DNA from: Rubritepida sp.
GTDB lineage: Bacteria > Pseudomonadota > Alphaproteobacteria > Acetobacterales > Acetobacteraceae
NCBI GenBank assembly: GCA_014376425.1
Contig: JACMRO010000359.1
Location: 1-8,015 of the forward strand
DNA length: 8,015 nt
Direction: 5' to 3'
Below the pieces are notes generated by a model. That model made no database searches. It was not told the origin of the DNA and saw only the letters and a list, made by a program, of their open reading frames with translations. Positions 1-6,338 of the stretch are shown one piece after another. Positions within the stretch are counted from its first letter, which is position 1. Each line of letters starts with the position of its first letter. A program made the translations under genes and the position numbers.

Positions 1-4
1 CATC

Positions 5-928
5 ATGCATATAATGGCAAATGGGCTGCGTTTCCCGGAGGGCCCGGTGGCGCTGGCCGATGGCGCGGTCATCCTGGTCGAGATCGAGGCCGGGCGGATC
101 ACCCGCATCGGCGCAGATGGCGCCAGGACCACGCTGGCCACCATTGCCGGCGCCCCCAACGGCATCGCGCTGGGGCCGGAAGGGAAACTCTTCATCTGCA
201 ACAATGGCGGCTTCTCCTGGCATGAGGAGCCCGACCTGCTGCGCCCCACGGGCCAGGCGGCCGATTACGAAACCGGCCGGATCGAGGTGCTGGACCTCGC
301 CACCGGCACGCTGACCCGGCTGTACGACCGCTGCGGCGACCACCCCCTGCGCGGCCCCAACGACATCGTCTTCGACCCATTGCACGTCCCCGGGGGCGGC
401 TTCTGGTTCAGCGACCTGGGCAAGGTGCGCGGGCGCGACCGCGACCATGGCGGCGCCTACTGGGCGGCCAGCGACGGCAGCCGCATCGTCGAGGCCGCCT
501 ATCCCATATTCGGGGGCGCCAACGGCATCGGCCTCAGCCCAGATGGGCGCGTGCTGTACGTGGCGGAGACCGAGACGGGCCGGCTTTGGGCCTGGGATGT
601 GGCAGGCCCCGGGCAACTGCGGAAGGCACCCTGGCCCAGCAGCAATGGCGGGCGGCTGCTGTGCCAGTTTCCCGGCTTCCGGCGGCTGGATTCGCTGGCC
701 GTGGCGGCGTCGGGCAATATCGTCGTCGCCACGCTGGTGAGCGGCGAAGTCACCACCGTCTCACCCGATGGCGAAATCCTCGACGTGCAGGCCATGCCCG
801 AATCCATGCCGACCAACATCTGTTTCGGCGGGCCTGGGCTGCGCACCGCCTACATCACCCTGTCGCTGACCGGCCGCCTGGTCAGCATGCCCTGGCACGA
901 GCCTGGCCTGCGCCTGCCGCATGCCTGA
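5..928 (+). CDS. SMP-30/gluconolactonase/LRE family hydrolase
   Basis: Six-bladed beta-propeller enzyme of the SMP-30/gluconolactonase/luciferin-regenerating family, which typically hydrolyses sugar lactones or related lactones with a bound divalent metal. Visible hallmarks are LRFPEGP near the N-terminus (Glu12, probable metal ligand), GPND at 118-121 (Asn119), GGANGIGLSPDG at 170-181 (Asn173, probable metal ligand) and LDSLAVAASGN at 229-238 (Asp229, probable metal ligand). The set E/N/N/D fits an active enzyme. Length (307 aa) is normal for the family. No signal peptide is seen, so it is probably cytoplasmic. The start is uncertain: ATG at 5 and ATG at 14 are in frame, and the frame stays open to the window edge, so the true start may lie outside and no ribosome site can be judged. 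The natural substrate cannot be read from sequence; a lactone made in a neighbouring sugar or carboxylate pathway is possible. It converges on the reverse TPR gene. Confidence 0.88.
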   Translation: MHIMANGLRFPEGPVALADGAVILVEIEAGRITRIGADGARTTLATIAGAPNGIALGPEGKLFICNNGGFSWHEEPDLLRPTGQAADYETGRIEVLDLATGTLTRLYDRCGDHPLRGPNDIVFDPLHVPGGGFWFSDLGKVRGRDRDHGGAYWAASDGSRIVEAAYPIFGGANGIGLSPDGRVLYVAETETGRLWAWDVAGPGQLRKAPWPSSNGGRLLCQFPGFRRLDSLAVAASGNIVVATLVSGEVTTVSPDGEILDVQAMPESMPTNICFGGPGLRTAYITLSLTGRLVSMPWHEPGLRLPHA

Positions 929-936
929 TGTCCGCC

Positions 937-959
937 CGCCTGCCCTGGCCAGGCAGGCG
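937..959. terminator. GC-rich hairpin in convergent gap
   Basis: A perfect 8-bp stem (CGCCTGCC at 937-944 pairing with GGCAGGCG at 952-959) closes a 7-nt loop, in the 36-bp gap between two convergent genes. The core CCTGGCCAGG (944-953) is itself a palindrome, so a second pairing register exists. Position and symmetry suit a bidirectional transcription stop, but neither strand shows a T-run after the stem, so it is not a canonical intrinsic terminator. Confidence 0.5.
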
Positions 960-964
960 CCGGG

Positions 965-2293
965 TTACCACCGCATGGCCTGCGCCGCCTCGGCATAGCC
1001 CACGCGCCGTTCGGGCGGCACCGGGTGGCGGGCCGCCACGCGGTCCAGCAGCAGCCGCTGCGCGGCGTCGTCGCCGGCGTCGCGCGCGGCGAGCAGGAAG
1101 AATTGTTCCAGCACATCCTGCTGCGCGTGGCTGCCGCCCAGCCGGGCCATCACATCCAGCGCCGGCCGCATCACCGCCACCGCCCCGGCCGCGTCGCCGC
1201 GCGCGTGGCGCAGGATAGCGTCGCACACCGGCAGGGCGGCATCGCGCAGCACGCCCTCGGCACTGCCACGCATCGTGTCCAGCATCCGCGCGCCGGCCTC
1301 CAGTCGCCCCGTCGCCGCCAACGCCATCATCCAGTGCGGCAGGGTGAAGGCCGAGAGGTTGTCGCCGATCCGCGCCTCCGCCTTATCCGCCAGCTCGGCC
1401 CATCGGACGCCCACATCCACCCCCTGGCGCTGCAGCCGCCACAGCATCGATGCGGCGTTCTGGCAGTCGATATACAGGTCTGGCTGCATCTGCGTGACCG
1501 GCGAATCCAGGTCGCGAAAACCCTCATCGTAGAGCCGCAGCACGCTAGCGTGGTCGCCCAACTCCAGATGGTACAACGCCTGGTGCCACAGCACGTGGTG
1601 CTGGATATTGTTGGTGCCGGCGAAATGGGGCCGCAGCCCGTCCACCCATTCCACGCCCTCGGCCCGCCGGCCCTGCATTTCCAGCGTGTGGGCGACGGCG
1701 TGGATGGCCCACAGGTCGGCCGGGTCCAGCGCCACGGCGGCGCGGCCGGATGCCTCGGCGGTGACGTAGTCGCCGCATTCCTCGGCGGCGAAGGCGCGGC
1801 AGGACAGCATGTTGCCGTAGCCCGGCATGGCGGCATCCCAGCGCGCATGGGTGCGCTCGGCCATGTCGCGCATCTCGGCCGCCCGGCCCATCCAAAAGGA
1901 TGCGAAGTGGTGCAAACGGAAGGCGACGAGGTCGGTCGGGTGCTCGGCCACGATGGCGGACCACAGCGCCAGCGCGCGGTCGATGTCCTGCGCCGCCCAG
2001 GCGCGCAGGGCGGCGATATGCGGGCCCTCGCGCGGGTTGGCCGCCAGCGTCGCCGCGCGGCCGGCCGCCGCCACCGCCGCCGGCACCGCGGCTGCCTTGT
2101 AGGCCAGCATGGCGAAGCTGCCCTTCATGACATGCGCCATGGGCGCGTCAGGGTCGAGCGCCAGCAGCGCCTTCAGCCGCAGCGGCGCGTCCAGCCGGTA
2201 TTTCAGGAAGCCTTCCACCAGGTGGTCGAAGGCAGCGGCGGCCTCGGTGGAGGCGGCGGTCAGGGGCAGGCCCTGGGCGGTGCGGACACTCAT
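965..2293 (-). CDS. TTC38-like tetratricopeptide repeat protein
   Basis: 442-residue helical protein resembling the tetratricopeptide-repeat-38 (TTC38) family, found in eukaryotes and many bacteria. Biochemical function is essentially unknown. The most recognisable blocks are HAVAHTLEMQGR (198-209) and HHVLWHQALYHLE (232-244), plus repeated Ala/Leu-rich helix pairs, for example around 40-120 and 320-400. No signal peptide or membrane segment is seen, so it is predicted cytoplasmic. The start ATG at 2293-2291 overlaps the stop of the CoA-transferase gene by four bases (ATGA). A GGAG ribosome site lies seven bases before it, inside the upstream gene's last codons, so the two proteins are probably translated as a coupled pair. 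A role as a partner or accessory of that enzyme is inference from this coupling only. Family confidence is good; no function is assigned. Confidence 0.85.
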   Translation of the reverse strand: MSVRTAQGLPLTAASTEAAAAFDHLVEGFLKYRLDAPLRLKALLALDPDAPMAHVMKGSFAMLAYKAAAVPAAVAAAGRAATLAANPREGPHIAALRAWAAQDIDRALALWSAIVAEHPTDLVAFRLHHFASFWMGRAAEMRDMAERTHARWDAAMPGYGNMLSCRAFAAEECGDYVTAEASGRAAVALDPADLWAIHAVAHTLEMQGRRAEGVEWVDGLRPHFAGTNNIQHHVLWHQALYHLELGDHASVLRLYDEGFRDLDSPVTQMQPDLYIDCQNAASMLWRLQRQGVDVGVRWAELADKAEARIGDNLSAFTLPHWMMALAATGRLEAGARMLDTMRGSAEGVLRDAALPVCDAILRHARGDAAGAVAVMRPALDVMARLGGSHAQQDVLEQFFLLAARDAGDDAAQRLLLDRVAARHPVPPERRVGYAEAAQAMRW

Positions 2294-3423
2294 GCTCTAA
2301 CTCCGAATTGCGCCAGCACGGCGGTGGTGTGTTCGCCCAGGCCGGGAGCGGGGGTGAGCACGGCGCCCAGGCCCGGCAGCGCCGCCATCGGCAGCGCGCC
2401 CAGCCCAGGCTGGTCCAGCAACGGCGCGGCAGCAACCGCGCGGACATGCGGGTCGGCCAGCCATTCGCATGTGGTGTTGACCCTCTCGGCGAGAAGGCGG
2501 CGGGCGTGCAGGGCGGCCAGCCAGTCCGCGACCGGACGGCGGGCGAAGATGTCACGCAGGATGGGCAGCAGCGCCGGCTTGTTCGCAGCCCGCGCGGGGA
2601 AATCGGCGAAGCGCGCATCCGCGAGCAGCCCGGGGGCTTCGAGCACCTCGACCAGCGCCAGCCAGTCCGCCTCGCGCACCAGCGCCACCATCACCCAGGC
2701 GCCGTCGCTGGCCTGGTAGCAACCGGCGGGGACGTTGAGTTCGGCCGGCATGTGGCCCAGCAGCCCGGCCTCGGCGATCGGTACGCCCAGCAGCGACGCG
2801 GCACCGGCCATCAACGAGCAATCCAGCACCCACCGCCGGGGCGCACCGCCATCCACGCGGCTATCCACGCTCCACTGGGCCCGCTCCGCCAGCGCCGCCT
2901 GCACGGCCGCGAAGGCGCTCATGCCGGTATGCACATCGACCAGCAGCGTACCAACCTTGTGCGGCGCGCCATCGGCGCCGGCGTTCAGCCCGGCGATGCC
3001 GCTGAAGGCCTGCGCCACGCCATCGGTACAGGGGCGCTCGCTATACGGGCCGTTCTGCCCGAAGCCGGAGATGCTGAGGTAGACCGCATTGGCGCGCGTG
3101 TGCTCCACGCCCAGGCCGATGCGCGCGGCGACACCGGGGCGGAAGGCCTCGATCACCACATCGGCCCGCGCCGCCAGCGCCTGAGCGCTGGCCCGGCCGG
3201 CCTGGCTCGCCAGGTCCAGCACAATGCCGCGCTTGCCCCGGTTGAACACCGTGCTCATCACGCTGTGCCCGCCCGACCGCGTGGTCAGCCCGCGCGACCA
3301 GTCGCCCCCCGGCGGCTCCAGCTTCACGACATCGGCGCCCATGGCGGCCAGCAACATGCCGCAATAAGGGCCGGCGATGCCCTGCGCCGCATCCAGCACG
3401 AACAATCCCCGATAGGGCTGCAT
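2290..3423 (-). CDS. Class III (CaiB/BaiF-type) CoA-transferase
   Basis: Family III CoA-transferase (formyl-CoA transferase, CaiB, BaiF and alpha-methylacyl-CoA racemase superfamily), moving CoA between an acyl-CoA donor and a carboxylate acceptor. Typical features in order: N-terminal LFVLDAAQGIAGPYCGMLLAAMGADVVK-type Rossmann entry (7-34), KLEPPGGDWSRG (34-45), NRGKRGIVLDL (61-71), ISGFGQNGPY (118-127) and PHKVGTLLVDVHTG (154-167). Asp163 in that last block is the expected catalytic aspartate that forms the glutamyl/aspartyl-CoA-type anhydride intermediate. 377 residues is slightly short but within family range. The ATG at 3423-3421 is chosen because the conserved N-terminus starts there (MQPYRGLFVLD). 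The frame stays open for 192 more codons upstream, but those lie antisense to the neighbouring binding-protein gene. A weak GGGAA lies 5 bases before the start. First gene of a reverse pair with the TPR protein. Acyl substrate unknown; racemase activity is an alternative. Confidence 0.93.
   Translation of the reverse strand: MQPYRGLFVLDAAQGIAGPYCGMLLAAMGADVVKLEPPGGDWSRGLTTRSGGHSVMSTVFNRGKRGIVLDLASQAGRASAQALAARADVVIEAFRPGVAARIGLGVEHTRANAVYLSISGFGQNGPYSERPCTDGVAQAFSGIAGLNAGADGAPHKVGTLLVDVHTGMSAFAAVQAALAERAQWSVDSRVDGGAPRRWVLDCSLMAGAASLLGVPIAEAGLLGHMPAELNVPAGCYQASDGAWVMVALVREADWLALVEVLEAPGLLADARFADFPARAANKPALLPILRDIFARRPVADWLAALHARRLLAERVNTTCEWLADPHVRAVAAAPLLDQPGLGALPMAALPGLGAVLTPAPGLGEHTTAVLAQFGVRA
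2301..2304 (-). promoter_or_regulatory. Ribosome-binding site of TPR gene, inside CoA-transferase
   Basis: GGAG on the reverse strand, seven bases before the TPR start codon and lying within the last codons of the CoA-transferase gene. It supports the four-base-overlap start and translational coupling of the pair. Confidence 0.65.
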
Positions 3424-3477
3424 GGCGTTTCCCGCGTTTGTGGCCCTATCCTGACGGCAAAAGAGGGAACTGTCAGG
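3424..3477. promoter_or_regulatory. Divergent intergenic control region
   Basis: 54-bp gap between the divergent CoA-transferase (reverse) and binding-protein operon (forward). Because the genes diverge, initiation signals for both must lie here or inside the neighbouring coding ends. AGAGGGA (3462-3468) is the likely forward ribosome site and GGGAA on the reverse strand (3433-3429) the reverse one. I could not identify a convincing -35/-10 pair on either strand. TATCCT (3447-3452) is only a weak -10-like hexamer. The short length suggests shared control of both units. Confidence 0.6.
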
Positions 3478-3479
3478 AT
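3448..3479. repeat. 8-bp perfect inverted repeat over the operon start
   Basis: ATCCTGAC at 3448-3455 is the exact reverse complement of GTCAGGAT at 3472-3479, separated by 16 bases. The right arm includes the AT of the binding-protein start codon, and the loop contains the purine-rich ribosome site. As DNA it could be an operator for a dimeric regulator. As RNA it could fold into a hairpin holding the start codon in its stem, if transcription begins upstream of 3448. The repeat is seen directly; either role is inference. Confidence 0.6.
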
Positions 3480-4422
3480 GCGCCTTGCCCGACGCGCCTT
3501 GCTGGCCGTGCCGGCCGTCTGTGCCGCCCAGGATGGCTGGCCCAGCCGGCCGGTGCGCCTGATCATCCCCTACCCGCCCGGCGGGCCGACCGACATACTG
3601 GGCCGCATCGTGGCGCAGCGCCTCAGCGCCGATCTGGGCCAGCCCTTCGTGGTCGAAAACCGGGCCGGTGCCGGCGGCGCGATCGGCGCCGAGGCGGTCG
3701 CTCGCGCCGCGCCAGACGGGACCACATTCCTGGTCAATGCGTCGGCGCATGTCATCGTGCCGCACATTGTCCGGCTGCCCTTCGACGCATTGGCCGATTT
3801 CGCGCCGGTGACGATGATCGCCTCGGTACCGCTGATCCTCGTGGTGCCTGCCAGTTCGCCGGCGCGCGACGTGGCGGGCCTGGTCGCGCATCTGCGGGCC
3901 AACCCGGGCGCGGCCAGCTACGCCTCCTCCTCCAACGGCGGCGCGCCGCATCTGGCGGGCGAGATGTTCCGCCTGCAGTCGGGCCTGCCGCTGCAGCACA
4001 TTCCCTATCGCGGCAGCGGCCAGGCGCTGCCGGACGTCATCTCCGGCCAGGTGGCGCTGATGTTCGACAGCCTGGCCAGCAGCGCCGACCTGGTGCGCCA
4101 GGGCCAGCTGCGGGCACTGGCGGTGAGCACGGCCGAGCGCATCCCGGCCTTCCCCGGGCTGCCGACGATGCGCGAGTCGGGCTTTCCGGATTACGAGATC
4201 AGCACCTGGTACGGTGTCTGGGCGCCGGCCCGAACGGCCGTTGTGGGCCGGATGCAGCAGGCGGTGGCGGCGGCGCTGGCACAGCCGGAGGCAGCGGGCC
4301 GGCTCGCCGCGCTGGGCGCGCTGCCTGGGGGCCAGGCGCCGGAGGCGTTCGGCGCCTTCGTGGCAAGCGAATACGCCCGCTACGCCAGGCTGGTGCGCGA
4401 CGCCGGCATCAGGGCCGAATGA
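3478..4422 (+). CDS. Bug/TctC-family tripartite tricarboxylate transporter substrate-binding protein
   Basis: Periplasmic solute receptor of the Bug (TctC) family, which delivers carboxylates and other small molecules to TctAB-type carriers, or acts as an orphan sensor. Family blocks: PVRLIIPYPPGGPTDILGR (25-43), VVENRAGAGGAIGAEA (58-73), SNGGAPHLAGEMF (152-164), HIPYRGSGQALPDVISGQV (174-192), MFDSLASS (195-202) and LRALAVSTAERIPAFPGLPT (211-230). The 314-residue length is normal. The N-terminus MRLARRALLAVPAVCAAQ looks like a short export signal (about 17 residues) with an Arg-Arg pair before a short hydrophobic core. Cleavage near Ala16/Ala17 is likely and Sec or Tat is undecided; Cys15 does not sit in a convincing lipobox. 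ATG at 3478 is the only usual start codon near the conserved N-terminus, with AGAGGGA upstream. It leads the four-gene forward operon and its stop overlaps the next start. No TctA or TctB gene is present. Ligand unknown. Confidence 0.93.
   Translation: MRLARRALLAVPAVCAAQDGWPSRPVRLIIPYPPGGPTDILGRIVAQRLSADLGQPFVVENRAGAGGAIGAEAVARAAPDGTTFLVNASAHVIVPHIVRLPFDALADFAPVTMIASVPLILVVPASSPARDVAGLVAHLRANPGAASYASSSNGGAPHLAGEMFRLQSGLPLQHIPYRGSGQALPDVISGQVALMFDSLASSADLVRQGQLRALAVSTAERIPAFPGLPTMRESGFPDYEISTWYGVWAPARTAVVGRMQQAVAAALAQPEAAGRLAALGALPGGQAPEAFGAFVASEYARYARLVRDAGIRAE
4411..4414 (+). promoter_or_regulatory. Ribosome-binding site deciding the MDR start
   Basis: AGGG within the end of the binding-protein gene lies seven bases before ATG 4422 but only four before the in-frame ATG at 4419. 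The spacing favours the second ATG. Confidence 0.4.
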
Positions 4423-5417
4423 TGCGCGCGGTCATCTGCGAATCCTGGCGTCCGTTCGATCAGCTGGAGGTCCGCGAGGTCCCGCCGCCGGCGATGCGGC
4501 CGGGCGCGGTGCGCATCCGCGTCGAAGCCTGCGGCGTGTCCTTCGCCACCCAGCTGGTGGTGGCGGGCCAGTATCAGCGCCGGCCGCCGCTGCCCTTCGC
4601 CCCGGGCACCGAGGTCGCCGGCACGGTGATCGAAGGCGAGGGCTTCGCCCCGGGGACCCGGGTCTTCGCCGTGCTCGACTGGGGCGGCATGGCGCAGGAG
4701 GCGGTGGCCGATGCGATCCATGTGACCGCGCTGCCCGAGGGGATGTCCGGCCCCCAGGCGCTGGAGGCCGCCGTCGCCATGCCGATCAGCTACCCCACCG
4801 CTGCCGCCGCCCTGCTCTGGCGCGGGCGCATCGGCGCCGGCGACTGGGTGTTGGTGCATGGCGCGGGCGGCGGCGTGGGACTGGCCGGGCTGGAGGTAGC
4901 CAAGGCAGTGGGCGCACGCGTCATCGCCCGCGCCGGCGCCGCCAAGCACGCGATGCTGCGGGCACGCGGCGCCGATGCGGTGCTGGACAGTGCGCTGCCG
5001 TTCAAGGACGACGTGCTGCGCCTGAGCGGCGGCGTCGCCTGCGTGCTGGATGTCCTGGGCGGGCCGACCTTCGACGACAGCCTGCGCTGCCTGGCGGATG
5101 GCGGCACGCTGGTCACCGTGGGCTATGCCGCCGGCGGTATCCCCACCGTGCCCGCGAACATCCTGCTGCTGAAGAACATCGCGGTCGCCGGGCTGAACTG
5201 GGGCGCCTATGTCGGCTGGTCGCCAGATGACAACCGGCAGCTCCACGCGCCCCGGGTACGCGCGCTGTGGGACCAGCTGCTGGCCTGGTGGGCGGCTGGG
5301 CGGCTGGGGCCGACGGTAAGCGCGCGCTATCCGCTGGCCGAATTTCGTGCCGCCATGGCAGATGTCGCGGGCCGGCGCAGCGCCGGCCGTGTCGTGCTTT
5401 TACCGCAGGAGGAATAG
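4422..5417 (+). CDS. Zinc-free MDR / NADPH:quinone oxidoreductase family protein
   Basis: Medium-chain dehydrogenase/reductase of the quinone-oxidoreductase (zeta-crystallin/Qor) type, reducing quinones, enones or 2-enoyl compounds with NADPH. It shows the N-terminal GroES-like domain with ACGVSFATQLVVAGQYQ (36-52), LPFAPGTEVAGTV (57-69) and GTRVFAV (78-84). The Rossmann domain carries the nucleotide loop VLVHGAGGGVGLAG (143-156) and ends in the family-typical AGRVVLLP. Neither the catalytic nor the structural zinc cysteine cluster of alcohol dehydrogenases is present, as expected for this subfamily. 331 residues is typical and it is predicted cytoplasmic. Two in-frame ATGs (4419, 4422) overlap the upstream stop; 4422 is preferred because the protein then begins MRAVICES, as relatives do, and because of ribosome-site spacing. 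The next gene starts directly after its stop. An acyl-CoA-linked enoyl or carbonyl reductase role is plausible from the neighbours but not shown by the sequence. Confidence 0.9.
   Translation: MRAVICESWRPFDQLEVREVPPPAMRPGAVRIRVEACGVSFATQLVVAGQYQRRPPLPFAPGTEVAGTVIEGEGFAPGTRVFAVLDWGGMAQEAVADAIHVTALPEGMSGPQALEAAVAMPISYPTAAAALLWRGRIGAGDWVLVHGAGGGVGLAGLEVAKAVGARVIARAGAAKHAMLRARGADAVLDSALPFKDDVLRLSGGVACVLDVLGGPTFDDSLRCLADGGTLVTVGYAAGGIPTVPANILLLKNIAVAGLNWGAYVGWSPDDNRQLHAPRVRALWDQLLAWWAAGRLGPTVSARYPLAEFRAAMADVAGRRSAGRVVLLPQEE
5407..5413 (+). promoter_or_regulatory. Strong ribosome-binding site inside MDR C-terminus
   Basis: AGGAGGA, a near-perfect Shine-Dalgarno, ends four bases before ATG 5418. 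It is also read as the final Gln-Glu-Glu codons of the upstream gene, whose TAG stop abuts the next ATG with no spacer. This makes the aminotransferase start secure and suggests high translation of that gene. Confidence 0.8.
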
Positions 5418-6335
5418 ATGGGCTGGACACCGAAATATCTGATTCAGAACGGCGCGATGATCCCATGGGCGGAAGGCAGGCTGCATCCCCATTCCATGGC
5501 GGTGACCTATGCCGCCACGGTGTTCGAGGGCATCCGCGCCTATCGCCACCCCACCACCGGCGCCTACGCCATCTTCCGGCTGGACGAGCACCTGGCGCGC
5601 ATCGCCCAGGGGGTGAAGATCATGCGCTTCGAGAACCCGCCAACACTGGACGTCATGCGCGCGGGCATCCTCAAGCTCATCCCGGCCAACGACCCGGATG
5701 ACGACGTCTACATACGACTGCAGGTGCTGATCGACGGGCCGGGCCACCAGGGCACGCGCGGCCCGACCGGCTGGACGGCGGTGGCCATCCCGCGGGAGCG
5801 TTCGGCAGGCTTCAACAAGGGGCTCTCGGTGGGGTTTTCGTCCTGGACGCGGTTGAGCGACAATTCCTCGCCGCCGCGGGTCAAGGCGGTGGCCAATTAT
5901 CATGCCGGGCGCCTGGTCACGATGCAGGCGCAGGCGGATGGCTACGACACCGCGCTGATCCTGAATTCCCAGGGCAAGGTGAGCGAGGCGCCGGGCGCCT
6001 GCCTGTTCATCGTGCGCGACGGTAAGCTGCTGACGCCCAACCTCAACAGCGACATCCTGGAAAGCGTGACCCGCGACACCGTGATCGCCTTCGCGCGCGA
6101 AATGGGGCTGCGGGTGCATGAGGTGCCGGTGGACCGCACCGAGCTCTACGTGGCCGACGAGGTGTTCCTTTGCGGCACCGGCCAGGAACTGGTGCCGGTG
6201 ACGCAGGTTGACCGTTTGCAGGTGGGCGGCGGCCAGCCGGGGCCGGTGACCATGCGGCTGCAGGCGCGCTACGAGGCGCTGGTGCGCGGCACCAGTGACG
6301 ACCACCCCGAATGGCGCACGAAAGTGGAGGGCTGA
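5418..6335 (+). CDS. ilvE: Branched-chain amino acid aminotransferase (class IV, PLP)
   Basis: Fold-type IV PLP aminotransferase that interconverts valine, leucine or isoleucine with their 2-oxo acids using 2-oxoglutarate/glutamate. Visible features: TYAATVFEGIRAY (30-42), IFRLDEHLARI (52-62, Arg54 expected to hold the PLP phosphate), VYIR (97-100), Lys156 in PPRVKAVANYHAGRL as the Schiff-base lysine, Glu190 expected to contact the pyridine nitrogen, ILESVTRDTVI (213-223), ELYVADEVFLCGTGQELVPV (242-261) and a GPVT block near the C-terminus. 305 residues matches E. coli IlvE closely. Two motif differences from E. coli IlvE are notable: KAVAN replaces KAGGN after the lysine, and EAPGACLF replaces EGAGENLF. 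Translation starts directly after the MDR stop on a strong ribosome site. Beside 3-hydroxyisobutyrate dehydrogenase it more likely serves valine catabolism than biosynthesis, which is inference. A related class IV enzyme (D-amino acid or amine transaminase) is the main alternative. Confidence 0.9.
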   Translation: MGWTPKYLIQNGAMIPWAEGRLHPHSMAVTYAATVFEGIRAYRHPTTGAYAIFRLDEHLARIAQGVKIMRFENPPTLDVMRAGILKLIPANDPDDDVYIRLQVLIDGPGHQGTRGPTGWTAVAIPRERSAGFNKGLSVGFSSWTRLSDNSSPPRVKAVANYHAGRLVTMQAQADGYDTALILNSQGKVSEAPGACLFIVRDGKLLTPNLNSDILESVTRDTVIAFAREMGLRVHEVPVDRTELYVADEVFLCGTGQELVPVTQVDRLQVGGGQPGPVTMRLQARYEALVRGTSDDHPEWRTKVEG

Positions 6336-6338
6336 GCA

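Noticed and set aside
1025..2719. 564-codon forward frame opposite the TPR and CoA-transferase genes
   Set aside because: Antisense shadow; Arg/Gln/His-rich with no recognisable domain.
3447..3452. TATCCT as a -10 promoter element
   Set aside because: Only four of six consensus bases match and no -35 hexamer lies at proper spacing, so it is not reported as a promoter.
2308..3477. Long forward open frame running into the binding-protein gene, suggesting an N-terminal extension or fusion
   Set aside because: The extension is antisense to the CoA-transferase and has composition typical of shadow frames. The conserved Bug protein with its signal peptide begins at ATG 3478.
3424..3999. 192-codon upstream extension of the CoA-transferase frame
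   Set aside because: It lies antisense to the binding-protein gene, and the conserved family N-terminus starts at the Met encoded at 3423-3421.
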